A stretch of 64,000 nucleotides of DNA, from positions 2,777,001 through 2,841,000 of the forward strand of contig NZ_CP011039.1 of the NCBI RefSeq assembly GCF_000238255.3, read 5' to 3'. Below, piece by piece: positions 8,851 through 18,823 of this stretch (positions are counted from its first letter, which is position 1; each line of letters begins with the position of its first letter). Made by a program: the position numbers and the translations under genes. The notes beneath the pieces are model-generated. The model saw only the letters and a program-made list of their open reading frames with translations, was not told where the DNA came from and made no database searches. The DNA is from Pseudoalteromonas spongiae UST010723-006. Lineage in GTDB: Bacteria; Pseudomonadota; Gammaproteobacteria; Enterobacterales; Alteromonadaceae.

Positions 8851-8876
8851 AAAAAGTTGCGCTAGCGCAACTTTTT
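8851..8876 (+). terminator. elbB terminator
   Basis: Perfect 12-pair inverted repeat AAAAAGTTGCGC/GCGCAACTTTTT, 14 bases after the elbB stop. It is symmetrical, so it can act on either strand. Confidence 0.85.
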
Positions 8877-8993
8877 CATATTTTACGACTAAATAGCCAT
8901 AACTAACCATTTTATAAATTCGCAGCAAACGTTATAATTGTGCTAATTTCCGTCTATTGTGATTGATCACCTCAATTTGTGAGCAAGTAAAAA

Positions 8994-9389
8994 ATGAAAA
9001 AATTAACAGCAGCATTACTAATGATGAGTGCAACTGTCGCAGTTGCAGCACCTTTTGATAACTCGTTAACTGAAGAAGCAATTAAAAAACGTATCGCTCC
9101 AGTTGGCTCTGTTTATTTAGCAGGTGCAGAACCAGTTGTTGCTGAGCCAACAGGTCCACGTACTGGCCAACAAGTGTATCAAGCAAGTTGTTTTGGTTGT
9201 CACGGTACAGGTGCTCTAGGCGCGCCAAAGACAAAAGCTGACTGGGATACTCGCATGGCGAAAGGCATGGATGTACTAATGCAGCATGCAATTAATGGTT
9301 TCAATGCAATGCCTCCTCGCGGTACGTGTATGAACTGTTCTGATGATGAAATTAAAGATGCAATTGAGTTTATGGCAAAAGGCCAATAA
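8994..9389 (+). CDS. Cytochrome c5
   Basis: Monoheme periplasmic c-type cytochrome of 131 residues. It has a signal peptide (MKKLTAALLMMSATVAVAA), a linker, a heme site CFGCH (about residues 64-68), a probable axial Met in NAMPPRG (about 103), and the CMNC cysteine pair (about 110-113) that forms the disulfide typical of c5. It is expected to feed electrons to a terminal oxidase. It is monocistronic with its own terminator. Confidence 0.93.
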   Translation: MKKLTAALLMMSATVAVAAPFDNSLTEEAIKKRIAPVGSVYLAGAEPVVAEPTGPRTGQQVYQASCFGCHGTGALGAPKTKADWDTRMAKGMDVLMQHAINGFNAMPPRGTCMNCSDDEIKDAIEFMAKGQ

Positions 9390-9408
9390 ACATAAAACGT
9401 ATTGTAAA

Positions 9409-9436
9409 AAAGCCGCTTAACTAAGCGGCTTTTTTA
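9409..9436 (+). terminator. Cytochrome c5 terminator
   Basis: AGCCGCTTA/TAAGCGGCT stem (9411-9430) flanked by A6 and T6, so probably bidirectional. The remaining 230 bases to the next gene are AT-rich. I see only a TATAAA (9640-9645 region) with a poor -35, and a GCAGTG/CACTGC inverted repeat just before it. Confidence 0.85.
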
Positions 9437-9667
9437 TTGGTTAACATTTATATAACTAAGAAAACACTAGTTAGAATAAAAAAGAATATTCGACTTATTT
9501 AAAAATCTATATTTATCAATAAGTTAAACATCATAACGATTTCATCGACAAGATTGCTATTTAAAACGAAAAATGGAAAAATAAGGTTAAAAAATAGGCA
9601 GTGATTAACTGTGTGGTTCGGTTGGGTTCACACTGCTATAAATTCTACCTAATAATAAGAAATAGCA

Positions 9668-12181
9668 ATGGAAGATGCTCATGCCGATAGCGGCTCACAG
9701 CAAAGAAAAATAAAGCGCTTAAAAAGTTTAGTAAAGAAATATCAAACCTCTTTGCAAACGCAAACTGCGTTATTACAGCTATCCGAACAAGCAAGTAAAG
9801 TATCAGAACTTACCTTGCTCTACCCCGCTATTCAGCAAATTTTAGAAAGCAGCCTTCCGTGTAGAAACTTTTATGTGGTGTTATTCAACCCAGATATAGG
9901 CGAACTCGAACTTACTTATTTTGTCGACGAGATCGATGGCATTCATTTACCAATTCAAGCCCAACAAACAGGAATGCTCGATAATTCGCTTACCGGACTT
10001 GTATTTAAGACCGGAAAAACCAAACTATTTAATAAAGAACAAATTGCTGATTGCGAAATTAAAGGTGTATGCCGCGTTATGGGCACGCCCTGTGAATACT
10101 GGTTAGGTGTGCCAATCCATCATGATGGTCGCGTGATAGGCGTTATGGCAACGCAAAGCTATAATGTAAATCAGCCGTTTGATGATAGTCAGATAGCACT
10201 TTTCGAAACGGTTGCATTCTATTTTAGTACCGCGGTTGAACGTGTTAAAAAGCGCCAGTATATGGCGCAACAAGTTGCTGAGCGCACAGAACAGTTAAGC
10301 CGCGAAATTGCGCGAAACCAAGATACTATTCGCAAACAAAACATTTTGTACGCGATTTCTAAGCTAGCAACAAAAAGTCTTAACAACCAAGACTTTTTTG
10401 AGCGAGTTCACAATATTGTTAACGAAGAAGTCTTCGCTAAAAACCTATTTATCGCGCTTTATGATCACAGCGAAAATATGATCAGCTGTCCTTACGCAGT
10501 GGATGAAATGTCTGTTGATTATCAACCTCGTACCTTCTCTAAAGGATTAACTGAATTTGTTATTCGCTCAGGTAAAACGGAATTATTTGACCAAAACCGT
10601 GTGTTAAATGAAGTGGCAAAAGGCCATGTTGAGCTGCCAGCTAAATTTAATAATTCTCCTTTACCAACTTCTTGGATTGGCGTGCCGCTTTATCACCACC
10701 AACAAGTAATTGGTGTATTGGCTTGTCAGGCGTTTAATAACGAATACAGCTACAAACAATCTGATATTGAACTTATCTCTTTTGTCTCTGAGCAAATTTC
10801 CAATGTAATCGTAAAACACTTGGCAGATAACCAATTAGAGCAAAGAGTGAAAGAAAAAACAGCTGAATTACAGCAAGCCAACATTCATTTGCAATTGCAA
10901 ATTGAAGAGCGTAAGAAAATTGAGCGGCAATTATTTCATGATGCCCATCATGATAATTTAACAGGCTTAGCAAACCGAAGTTTGTTTATTTCTCAATTAG
11001 ATAAAACTCTGCAACGCCATAAGCGGGATAAATCGCACGGCTTTGCTGTGATGTTTATTGACCTCGATAATTTTAAAGATATCAATGACACTCTCGGTCA
11101 TCACGCTGGCGATAAATTTTTAAAATCGACTGCTAATGAGTTTTCTACCTGCATTCGTGAGCATGATTTACTAGCACGTTTTGGTGGTGATGAATTTGTT
11201 ATTTTATTAACTCATTTACAGCACAAAGACGAAGCTGAGCTTATCGCTAAGCGCATTATTAAATTAATGAATAAACCATTTTGTATTAATGAATTATGCA
11301 TTAAAAGTGGGGCAAGCATTGGTATTGCATACAGCAATAAAGCCTATACCAGCACAGACCAAATTATTCGCGATGCAGACAGTGCCATGTATCAAGCGAA
11401 GAAATCAGGTAAAGGTACCATTGAGCTCAGCGCTGAACACCTAGAGCCAAGAAGTAGCCTGATTTGCCCAACAGAAATAAACGCTGGGCAACTGAGTTTT
11501 GCCAAATCAAATGTGATTGATCTGCATAAAGATCACAGTGTCGCTACTTTTTACAATCCACAGCTAACACTGGAATCAGGTGCAACAATAGCCCTTGCTC
11601 ACTTATTACAAGAACAACATGCAGCAATTGATTATTGTGATTACTTATTAAATCAAATTCTCCCTCATGTTGTGCAAAATGGTACGGTGTTTTTGCAACT
11701 GCATACCAGTATTTTGGCACGTGAATTTGATCGTTTTTACACAGAACTAAGTAAGTCAGCAAATAATATTTGCTGGTTAATTAACGACAGTAACCTTGCT
11801 GAAATGTCGACGACCCAAGTTAATAATCTAGCAAAGCTCAAAAAATTGGGATTCAAAATAGGTGTTATTGACGTTGCTCGTCAGCAAATCGATCTTGCAA
11901 AGCTAACCTGTGTGGAATTTGATTTTATGCAGTTAGAGCTTAACTTTTGTCGAAAATTAGTCACAGAGAAAATAGCACAGCAACAGCTTGCAGCCTTACT
12001 TGCACTAACAAAAGGCAGTAAGTGTGAAATTATTGCAACCGGACCTGCCATAGTGAATTTTCAGTCGGCGCTCAAAATACTCGGTATCAACTTATTCTTA
12101 AGCCAGCTAACGCAAGGCTCTGAGCAGCTATCGCAGATAGATAAAAGCCAATCACTGCTCAGTAAAACCAATAAAAAGTAA
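9668..12181 (+). CDS. GAF-GAF-GGDEF diguanylate cyclase with degenerate C-terminal EAL-like domain
   Basis: Soluble c-di-GMP signalling protein of 837 residues with no membrane segment. Order: an N-terminal coiled coil, two GAF-type sensor domains (about 30-195 and 225-390), a second coiled coil, and a GGDEF domain (about 425-590) with intact RFGGDEF near residue 505 and an RxxD inhibitory site (REHD) at the usual distance. It should make c-di-GMP. The C-terminal 220 residues align by eye with an EAL phosphodiesterase. There the EAL is replaced (ATIALAHLL), the DDFG segment is lost (IDVARQQID), and the usual acidic residues are missing, so this part is likely a non-catalytic binding module. 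Confidence 0.85.
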   Translation: MEDAHADSGSQQRKIKRLKSLVKKYQTSLQTQTALLQLSEQASKVSELTLLYPAIQQILESSLPCRNFYVVLFNPDIGELELTYFVDEIDGIHLPIQAQQTGMLDNSLTGLVFKTGKTKLFNKEQIADCEIKGVCRVMGTPCEYWLGVPIHHDGRVIGVMATQSYNVNQPFDDSQIALFETVAFYFSTAVERVKKRQYMAQQVAERTEQLSREIARNQDTIRKQNILYAISKLATKSLNNQDFFERVHNIVNEEVFAKNLFIALYDHSENMISCPYAVDEMSVDYQPRTFSKGLTEFVIRSGKTELFDQNRVLNEVAKGHVELPAKFNNSPLPTSWIGVPLYHHQQVIGVLACQAFNNEYSYKQSDIELISFVSEQISNVIVKHLADNQLEQRVKEKTAELQQANIHLQLQIEERKKIERQLFHDAHHDNLTGLANRSLFISQLDKTLQRHKRDKSHGFAVMFIDLDNFKDINDTLGHHAGDKFLKSTANEFSTCIREHDLLARFGGDEFVILLTHLQHKDEAELIAKRIIKLMNKPFCINELCIKSGASIGIAYSNKAYTSTDQIIRDADSAMYQAKKSGKGTIELSAEHLEPRSSLICPTEINAGQLSFAKSNVIDLHKDHSVATFYNPQLTLESGATIALAHLLQEQHAAIDYCDYLLNQILPHVVQNGTVFLQLHTSILAREFDRFYTELSKSANNICWLINDSNLAEMSTTQVNNLAKLKKLGFKIGVIDVARQQIDLAKLTCVEFDFMQLELNFCRKLVTEKIAQQQLAALLALTKGSKCEIIATGPAIVNFQSALKILGINLFLSQLTQGSEQLSQIDKSQSLLSKTNKK

Positions 12182-12184
12182 ACG

Positions 12185-14197
12185 TTATTTCTTTAACATG
12201 GCGCGTAAATTAGCTACTCGCGCTTGGCCTTTTTCCATACGTTGTTGTTGGTTTTGCGGTTGTTTTCGCATCTCGTAAGCAAGATCATCTTGTGGCATTT
12301 CAGCAACAAAACGACTTAACTCTGGCGTTGCCGTTTCACCGAACATTCTGCGCTCTTTTGCATAGGTTAAAATCAACTCTTGCTGCGCACGAGTAATGCC
12401 TACGTAAGCTAAACGCCTTTCTTCTTCAACGTTATCTTCATCAATACTGGTTTGGTGTGGCAACAATCCCTCTTCCATTCCCACCATAAACACATACGGA
12501 TATTCCAAGCCTTTCGATGCGTGTAATGTCAGTAATTGCACCGCATCTGACTCGTCTTCTTCTTCATTGCGTTCAAGCATGTCGCGCAGAGTTAGCTTCA
12601 TCACAACCTCAGGTAAGGTCAGCGGCGGGTTATCGCTACTGCCAACCAACATATCGGTGATCCAACGATACAGCTCCGACACGTTTTTCATACGCATTTC
12701 AGCTGCTTTAGCGCTGGTTGAGGTCTCATACAAATAGTCTTCGTAATTAATCTCGCGTACCATGTCTTTTACAGCTTCAAGAGTATCTCCGCGAGTTGCG
12801 CGGTCAGAAAGCTCAACCACCCAACGGGCAAAACCCATTAACGCATTATAACCGCGCCCAGCTAAGCGCGATGATAATTCAGGCTCAAAACACGCAGCAA
12901 ACAAACTAATGTGCTTTTCGTTCGCCAGCGATCCTAATTTCTCAAGTGTGATAGGACCAATTTCACGACGTGGCGTATTTACGATACGTAAAAAGGCATT
13001 ATCGTCATCTTGATTCACCAACAATCTTAAATACGCCATGATGTCTTTAATTTCTGCACGTGAGAAAAACGACATACCGCCGCTAATTTTGTAAGGAATA
13101 TGGCTTCCCATTAAGGCTTTTTCAAATACCCTTGCTTGGTGATTACCACGATACAAAATCGCGTAGTCTTTATAGCTGGTGCGCTTCATAAACTTATGCG
13201 AAATAATCTCAGCAACCACTCTCTCAGCTTCATGCTCTTCATCTTTTGTCGCGATAACTTTAATCTGTTCGCCGTATGCTAATTCACTAAATAACTTTTT
13301 ATCAAACACGTGCGGGTTATTTGCAATAAGAATATTGGCAGACTTAAGAATTCGGCCAGCACTACGATAATTTTGCTCAAGTTTAATTAAACGTAATCCG
13401 GGAAAGTCTTTACTCAACAGCACTAGGTTTTGTGGCTTTGCCCCGCGCCAAGAATAGATACTTTGGTCATCATCGCCTACCACGGTAAAGCGCGCTCGCT
13501 CACCCACTAACAGTTTAACTAATTGGTATTGGCTGGTGTTGGTATCTTGATATTCATCCACCAACAAATAGCGAAAGCGATTTTGCCAGCGTTCACGCAC
13601 CTCTGGCTTAGCGCTTAGCAGCAAAGTTGGGATCATAATTAAATCATCAAAATCGAGCGCATTATAGGCGCGCAATTGATTTTGAAAACGCGCATAAAGC
13701 TGAGCAAATTGTACTTTTTGTTGCTCTCTCGCTTCCGCAATGGCCTGCTGTGGCAAAATCAGGTCATTTTTCCAATTCGAAATTTGCATTTTTAACAGAT
13801 TAAGTAAGTCTTTATCGCCTTTTAATTCGGGCTCTGTTAAATCAGCCAAGAGTTTGTTGCTGTCTTGGTCATCAAATAATGAAAAACCTGGTTTATAACC
13901 CAGTGCATCTAGCTCTTTTTTAACAATTTCCAAGCCAAGCGTGTGAAACGTAGAAACCCATAACCCTTTCGCTTCTTGCTTACCCAGTGTTTGTGCCACA
14001 CGCTCACGCATTTCTTTTGCTGCTTTATTAGTAAAGGTTACCGCTGCAATATTGCGTGCCTTGTATTCGCACTTTTGCACTAAGTAGGCAATTTTATTTG
14101 TGATTACACGGGTTTTACCTGAGCCAGCGCCTGCCAGCACTAGGCATGGACCACTGATATATTTAACCGCTTCATCTTGTTTAGGATTGAGTTTCAT
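12185..14197 (-). CDS. rep: ATP-dependent DNA helicase Rep
   Basis: 3'-5' superfamily 1 helicase that clears proteins ahead of replication forks. Walker A GAGSGKTR (about residues 23-30), DEYQDTN (motif II), [13 protein letters not shown] (motif III), QNYRS (motif IV), [14 protein letters not shown] (motif V) and VGITRAQ (motif VI) are all present. The length of about 670 residues matches E. coli Rep. The start is taken as ATG 14197 ([11 protein letters not shown]), matching the family. An upstream in-frame ATG at 14212 would add MQAIL. Neither has a strong Shine-Dalgarno. Confidence 0.96.
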   Translation of the reverse strand: MKLNPKQDEAVKYISGPCLVLAGAGSGKTRVITNKIAYLVQKCEYKARNIAAVTFTNKAAKEMRERVAQTLGKQEAKGLWVSTFHTLGLEIVKKELDALGYKPGFSLFDDQDSNKLLADLTEPELKGDKDLLNLLKMQISNWKNDLILPQQAIAEAREQQKVQFAQLYARFQNQLRAYNALDFDDLIMIPTLLLSAKPEVRERWQNRFRYLLVDEYQDTNTSQYQLVKLLVGERARFTVVGDDDQSIYSWRGAKPQNLVLLSKDFPGLRLIKLEQNYRSAGRILKSANILIANNPHVFDKKLFSELAYGEQIKVIATKDEEHEAERVVAEIISHKFMKRTSYKDYAILYRGNHQARVFEKALMGSHIPYKISGGMSFFSRAEIKDIMAYLRLLVNQDDDNAFLRIVNTPRREIGPITLEKLGSLANEKHISLFAACFEPELSSRLAGRGYNALMGFARWVVELSDRATRGDTLEAVKDMVREINYEDYLYETSTSAKAAEMRMKNVSELYRWITDMLVGSSDNPPLTLPEVVMKLTLRDMLERNEEEDESDAVQLLTLHASKGLEYPYVFMVGMEEGLLPHQTSIDEDNVEEERRLAYVGITRAQQELILTYAKERRMFGETATPELSRFVAEMPQDDLAYEMRKQPQNQQQRMEKGQARVANLRAMLKK

Positions 14198-14327
14198 TAA
14201 AATCGCTTGCATTAATACAACAAAGAAAGGGATTTTAAAATGCAGCTATGTCAGGCGCAAGGATTGTCTTTGCCTGTACGCCCTGATGGGTTAAACTAAA
14301 CACAGTTTTTATTACTAGAATTTGACT

Positions 14328-14588
14328 ATGATTAACCCAGCTAAACTTGAAGAAATTGCCAAGCAAATTACTGAAAACATGCCACAAGGTGTTAAAAACT
14401 TAGCAGATACATTGGAAGGCAAAACGAAACAAGCTATTCAAAATAAATTAAGTGAAATGGATTTTGTTAGCCGTGAAGATTTTGAAGTACAAAGCCAAGT
14501 ATTATTAAGAACACGTGAGAAGTTGGCGATTTTAGAGCAACGTGTGAACGAGCTAGAAGCAAAGCTTGCCGATAAAGACGCAGAATAA
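14328..14588 (+). CDS. ubiK: Ubiquinone biosynthesis accessory factor UbiK
   Basis: Small protein of 86 residues (E. coli YqiC family) that helps aerobic ubiquinone synthesis by working with UbiJ in the Ubi complex. The N-terminal amphipathic region (MINPAKLEEIAKQI) is followed by DFVSREDFEVQSQVLLRTRE-type sequence and a C-terminal coiled coil (LAILEQRVNELEAKLADK). The start is ATG 14328; a TTG two codons upstream is less likely. It is divergent from rep, with a bidirectional terminator downstream. Confidence 0.9.
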   Translation: MINPAKLEEIAKQITENMPQGVKNLADTLEGKTKQAIQNKLSEMDFVSREDFEVQSQVLLRTREKLAILEQRVNELEAKLADKDAE

Positions 14589-14613
14589 AAAAGAAGCTAA
14601 AGCGCTTCTTTTT
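14589..14613. terminator. Bidirectional terminator between ubiK and the solute-binding protein gene
   Basis: AAGAAGC/GCTTCTT stem with A and T tracts, between two convergent genes. It overlaps the 3' end of the minus-strand gene. Confidence 0.65.
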
Positions 14614-15382
14614 CCTGTGCTTTTAATTTTGCTAACTCGCTGTTAAATGCGTCTAAAAACCAGCGGTGCTCTACTAAAAAGTTATTTGAAAAGTAAACCG
14701 AGAAATCTCTGCTTGCTTCAATAACACTTGCTATATTATCAAGGCTTTGCGAGCGTTTTGATAACGCATGAACAAACACACTCTCCGATAAAAACACCGC
14801 ATCTAGTCGGTCAGCCAACAGCATTTCAACTAGCGTATCCACATCATTACTAAGCGTTGCTATAGGATAATTATTATCTTGCAGCCACACCTGCGTATTG
14901 GTGTTTAAAATAGTGCCTATTTTTGCTTGTTCGCGAAATCCACTGTGTTTCACATCAATTACATTAGATGTTTTATAAAACCAGCTCCAATTATTAATGA
15001 GTACCGCATCGCTAATTTTTGCAATACGGTCGCGAAAACGGTTTTGCGTCGCTAAGAAAAAACCATCAACATTGCCACTTCGCATTTCACGCAGCGCCAC
15101 ACCGTAATTTGCAACAAGCTCAAACTCGTAGTTTACTTCCAAGTTATTAAGTACTTGCGTTACACGCACAATACCTTGCCCTGTAAGCTTTTTATTTTCA
15201 TTTAAATAAATGTACGGTGGAAAATGCGGCACTGCAAAACGCAGTGTTATTTTTTGCTCTGTCGTTTGTGGTAAAACTTGCTCGGCATAGGCATTATTAG
15301 CTGTTAAGGCAAAATACGCACTAACGACTAAACACACCTTGAACGGCATTGTTATAAATTTTTGCCACATCGTTCGCCCCAT
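14597..15382 (-). CDS. Orphan periplasmic solute-binding protein (SBP_bac_3-like)
   Basis: Predicted secreted protein of up to 261 residues: a hydrophobic signal (MPFKVCLVVSAYFALTAN, ending AYA) followed by a type-3 extracellular solute-binding fold (LRFAVPHFPPYIYLNENKKL, then a GNVDGFF motif near the first lobe end). No permease or ATPase gene is adjacent. Such orphan proteins in Alteromonadales are of unknown ligand and may act as sensors. The gene overlaps the 3' end of the carbonic anhydrase gene by up to 62 bases. The start is uncertain: ATG 15382, 15370 (preceded by GGGGCG) or 15349 (most compact signal peptide). Confidence 0.75.
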   Translation of the reverse strand: MGRTMWQKFITMPFKVCLVVSAYFALTANNAYAEQVLPQTTEQKITLRFAVPHFPPYIYLNENKKLTGQGIVRVTQVLNNLEVNYEFELVANYGVALREMRSGNVDGFFLATQNRFRDRIAKISDAVLINNWSWFYKTSNVIDVKHSGFREQAKIGTILNTNTQVWLQDNNYPIATLSNDVDTLVEMLLADRLDAVFLSESVFVHALSKRSQSLDNIASVIEASRDFSVYFSNNFLVEHRWFLDAFNSELAKLKAQEKEAL

Positions 15383-15971
15383 TAATGCTGGTTTCTAAAT
15401 CTCTAATATGGCCATCGGCCAACCCATATATCCAGCCATGGACTTCTAATGCTTGCCCTCTTTCCCACGCATCCATCACGATATTTGTTTGGCACACATT
15501 CTTCACTTGCTCAATGACGTTTATTTCACATAAGCGATCAAACTTTTGCTGCTCACTAACAGAACTACTAAGTTCAGTCTCATATTTATCGCGCGCATCG
15601 ACAACATGACGCAGCCAATTATCGATTAAACCAAGTCGAATGCCGTCAAGCGCTGCTTTTACGCCACCACAGCCGTAGTGCCCTACAACCATAATGTGTT
15701 TTACTTTTAAAACCTCTACTGCATATTGTAGTACAGACAAGCAGTTATGGTCGGTATGTACCACCATATTTGCCACATTTCTATGAACAAATAATTCGCC
15801 CGGTAATAGACCCACTATCTCGTTAGCTGGCACACGGGAGTCGGCACAGCCGATCCATAAATATTCGGGGTTTTGTTGCATTGAAAGAATCTTAAAAAAC
15901 TCAGGATCCCGATCCGTTGTTTCTTTTGCCCACGAGCGATTCTTAACAAAAAGATGCGCGAGTTTATTCAT
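15321..15971 (-). CDS. can: Beta-class carbonic anhydrase
   Basis: Interconverts CO2 and bicarbonate in the cytoplasm, supplying bicarbonate for carboxylases. It has the zinc-site motifs of the beta class, CADSR (about residues 42-46) and the GHYGCGG histidine and cysteine (about 98-104). It opens MNKLAHLFVKNRSWA, close to E. coli Can, with a typical length of 216 residues. It is followed on the same strand by the overlapping solute-binding protein gene, so the two are probably co-transcribed. Confidence 0.95.
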   Translation of the reverse strand: MNKLAHLFVKNRSWAKETTDRDPEFFKILSMQQNPEYLWIGCADSRVPANEIVGLLPGELFVHRNVANMVVHTDHNCLSVLQYAVEVLKVKHIMVVGHYGCGGVKAALDGIRLGLIDNWLRHVVDARDKYETELSSSVSEQQKFDRLCEINVIEQVKNVCQTNIVMDAWERGQALEVHGWIYGLADGHIRDLETSINGANDVAKIYNNAVQGVFSR

Positions 15972-15994
15972 CAGTATTGCGTTCCTGATAGTTG

Positions 15995-17170
15995 TTAGAC
16001 AGTTGCTTGAATTAATATATTTCTTGGTGTGATGTGCTTTTCACAAAACTCGCTGAGTGTAACGCGGTAGCCAAATTGCTCCAAATATAAAACACGATCG
16101 AGTACTAACCAAAGCTCAATCAAACGCCTAAAACCATGGCGCACTAATTCTATGCGCTGCGTAATTTGACGTCGTAATCGGCCCTGTTCGAGGTAATATT
16201 CGTAATCTATTTGCTCTGGCAAAGAGATGTTTTTTTGCTTAGCAGCCCAACTACAAAAATCACTAAATTCACCACTAAATAGCGCTTTTTTAGCTGATGG
16301 TACGGGTAAATAACTGTCCTTTTCGATGATATCATCAAGCAAACAATCAAATGCTAAACGCCATACTGTCTCGATTTCACGCAAACGTGAAATACGCTTG
16401 CCTGACGTAACCGTTTCTTGCAAGGCAAGTTTTAAATCACTGGCAGTAAAAGCAACCTGAGATTTCATGGCAATCTCACTCATTGCAACATAGTGTTCAG
16501 ATTGCTGAAATAAGTGATAACAACATGGTGAAATACTCATTAATTTAGTGCCTTTGGCAACACCATGTTTAATCAGTGCTTGGTGCAGCCCACCACAGGC
16601 ATGAAGTGCCACTGCGTGTTGCTCTTTGTGTAGATAATCTGCCGCACGTTCGGATAAAACATCTAATTCAGCAAGTTTAATATCCAAGTCAAATTGCTGT
16701 GCTAACTGCTGCCCTTCAGCCACCAGCTGAGGCTGTATTTCTACGCTCTGTACTGGCACCTTGTGGGCAAAGTGATATAACCGCCCTAAATGCCCTTTAC
16801 CTGCGCACCACTCCAGCAGCGGTAAGTCTTGCTCTGCTGTTTGCATCACAAAGCTTTCTAACTGAGCAATTTTACTGCCTTTAATGCCATTGGTAAGCCA
16901 AAACGGAAACTGAACTGTTTGCTTATTTGCCCTTGGCAGTTGCAACAAGCGTTCAACATTATCTAGCTCAGGAATAAGATTTGCCAAGTACCGCTGTAAC
17001 TCAACTTGATTGCTTTCAAGCTTTTCAACATCGTCATCAGATAACGCCAGCAGGGTTTCAGTTAAATGCGGCCAAGGTATTTCGCGCGAGGCAAATGCCA
17101 CACATTGCCAATAGGCTTGTGTTTTAGTTAATAGTGTATCGATTGCGGTAAAAAGTGCGGTGTGAGACAT
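15995..17170 (-). CDS. SAM-dependent methyltransferase (Methyltransf_32/METTL25-like)
   Basis: Protein of about 391 residues. The centre carries a degenerate Rossmann motif (LEWCAGKGHLGR, about residues 135-146), then ALHACGGLHQ and ISPCCYHL. These Cys-rich segments are characteristic of the Methyltransf_32 group, which includes METTL25/GSTCD-like proteins and RNA methyltransferase relatives. The substrate is unknown. The start is taken at ATG 17170 (MSHTALF); a GTG three codons upstream is possible. It sits between carbonic anhydrase and the ilv operon, on the same strand. Confidence 0.78.
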   Translation of the reverse strand: MSHTALFTAIDTLLTKTQAYWQCVAFASREIPWPHLTETLLALSDDDVEKLESNQVELQRYLANLIPELDNVERLLQLPRANKQTVQFPFWLTNGIKGSKIAQLESFVMQTAEQDLPLLEWCAGKGHLGRLYHFAHKVPVQSVEIQPQLVAEGQQLAQQFDLDIKLAELDVLSERAADYLHKEQHAVALHACGGLHQALIKHGVAKGTKLMSISPCCYHLFQQSEHYVAMSEIAMKSQVAFTASDLKLALQETVTSGKRISRLREIETVWRLAFDCLLDDIIEKDSYLPVPSAKKALFSGEFSDFCSWAAKQKNISLPEQIDYEYYLEQGRLRRQITQRIELVRHGFRRLIELWLVLDRVLYLEQFGYRVTLSEFCEKHITPRNILIQATV

Positions 17171-17231
17171 CTTCAACACAGGCTAAATTTGAATAGCGCT
17201 ATGATAGCAAATCTTGCTGTGATGTTCAGAA

Positions 17232-17265
17232 TAGAAAATGCCCCAATTATCGAGGCATTTTTAAG
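17232..17265 (-). terminator. ilv operon terminator
   Basis: On the minus strand AAAATGCC/GGCATTTT form a stem 11 bases after the ilvA stop, followed by a short T tract (TTTTCT). Moderate strength. Confidence 0.6.
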
Positions 17266-17275
17266 CTTTATTTGG

Positions 17276-18823
17276 TTAGCTATTTGCTACTTGCGCAAGG
17301 TTATGTGCCTTACTCGACAAAAACTGCTGGTAACACGGATTATTGGTTTCCTCTTGATAAGCGTAAGCTAAGCGCTGTAAATGCTCACTAAAGGCAGCGT
17401 TATCTTGCTCAGGCACTTCAAATGCAGCAAGAACATTACCGGTTGCAGCACCATGATTACGATAGTGGAATAAGCTGATATTCCAGTTTGCACCTAAAGT
17501 ATCAAGAAAGCGCTCGAGCGCTCCTGGATATTCAGGGAACTCAAAACGAAATAAACGCTCTGATAACTGCTCGCCTGGTTTACCGCCAACCATGTAACGC
17601 ACATGTAGTTTTGCCAGCTCGTTATTGGTCATATCAACATAGCTATAACCTTTATCACTTAACTCCTGCTTTAAACTCGCAAGTTCTGTTTCACCATTAC
17701 GTAAACCCACACCGACAAAGATTTCAGCATCACCAGGGCCTGTGTAACGATAGTTAAACTCTGTAATTGAACGGCCGTTTAATGCCTTGCAGAAACTCTT
17801 AAAGCTACCTTTTTCTTCTTTGATAGTCACCGCTAAAAGTGCTTCATTATGCTCACCCAGCGCAGTGCGCTCAGCGACATAACGCAATCTGTCAAAGTTA
17901 AGGTTTGCACCTGATAAGATTGCTGCGAGGTTTTTACCTTTAGCGCCCGTTTGTGCCACCCATTTTTTCAGCCCTGCCAATGACAAACCACCGGATGGTT
18001 CTGCAACAGCGCGGGTTGAGACAAAAATGTCCTGCATCGCGGCGCAAATTTCATCACTCGAAACAGTAATAACATCATCACAGTATTTTTGCGCTAGGCG
18101 AAAGGTCTCTTTACCAATAATTTTAACCGCAACACCATCAGCAAAACTGCCTACGCGCTCAAGTTCAACCGGTTCACCTGCTTCCATTGCAGCTTTTAGA
18201 CAGGCACTATCTTCTGCTTCAACACCGATCACTTTTATATCTGGACGCAAGGATTTTAAGTAAATTGACATGCCAGCCAATAAGCCACCGCCTCCAACCG
18301 GAATAAATACCGCATCAAGTAATGGCAACTGCTGCATCAGTTCGCGCGCAATAGTGCCTTGCCCGATGATCACATCTTTATCATCAAAAGGTGGCACAAA
18401 CACCGCACCTTCTTTTTCCGCAATTTCTAATGCATAGCTATTCGCTGCATCAAAGTGATGGCCATGTAAAATCACTTCACCACCTAAATTGCGCACCGCA
18501 TTTACTTTGATTTCCGGTGTAGTCACTGGCATTACAATACGTGCTGTATGACCAAGATGACTGGCACTAAGCGCCACACCTTGTGCATGATTACCCGCCG
18601 ATGCGGTAACTACTTGAGCGCCTTTTGGTAACTGCTTTAATTTGTTATACGCACCGCGTAATTTAAACGAATATACCGGCTGCTGATCTTCACGCTTTAA
18701 CCAAATATGATTGCCAAGTTTCTGCTCAAGGCTGGTAACAGGGCTAACCTCTGTTACTTTTGCCAAGGGCTCCATATTGGCCTGGATAATAGCGCGAAAA
18801 TAATCGAGCTCTTGGGAGACCAT
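17276..18823 (-). CDS. ilvA: Threonine ammonia-lyase, biosynthetic
   Basis: PLP enzyme that deaminates threonine to 2-oxobutanoate, the first step to isoleucine. The catalytic domain (about 1-320) has the PLP lysine in YSFKLRGAYNK, a TASAGNHAQG phosphate loop and the PVGGGGLLAG loop. The C-terminal part (about 330-515) holds two ACT-like regulatory domains, which in this family bind isoleucine (inhibition) and valine. The full length of 515 residues marks the biosynthetic rather than the short catabolic form. It is last in the operon, and its ATG overlaps the ilvD stop. Confidence 0.96.
   Translation of the reverse strand: MVSQELDYFRAIIQANMEPLAKVTEVSPVTSLEQKLGNHIWLKREDQQPVYSFKLRGAYNKLKQLPKGAQVVTASAGNHAQGVALSASHLGHTARIVMPVTTPEIKVNAVRNLGGEVILHGHHFDAANSYALEIAEKEGAVFVPPFDDKDVIIGQGTIARELMQQLPLLDAVFIPVGGGGLLAGMSIYLKSLRPDIKVIGVEAEDSACLKAAMEAGEPVELERVGSFADGVAVKIIGKETFRLAQKYCDDVITVSSDEICAAMQDIFVSTRAVAEPSGGLSLAGLKKWVAQTGAKGKNLAAILSGANLNFDRLRYVAERTALGEHNEALLAVTIKEEKGSFKSFCKALNGRSITEFNYRYTGPGDAEIFVGVGLRNGETELASLKQELSDKGYSYVDMTNNELAKLHVRYMVGGKPGEQLSERLFRFEFPEYPGALERFLDTLGANWNISLFHYRNHGAATGNVLAAFEVPEQDNAAFSEHLQRLAYAYQEETNNPCYQQFLSSKAHNLAQVANS

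Noticed and set aside
8958..8985. CRP/FNR-like sequence TTGTGATTGATCACCTCAA before cytochrome c5
   Set aside because: The half-sites are spaced four rather than six bases for CRP, and the FNR reading is one base short. It is not good enough to call.
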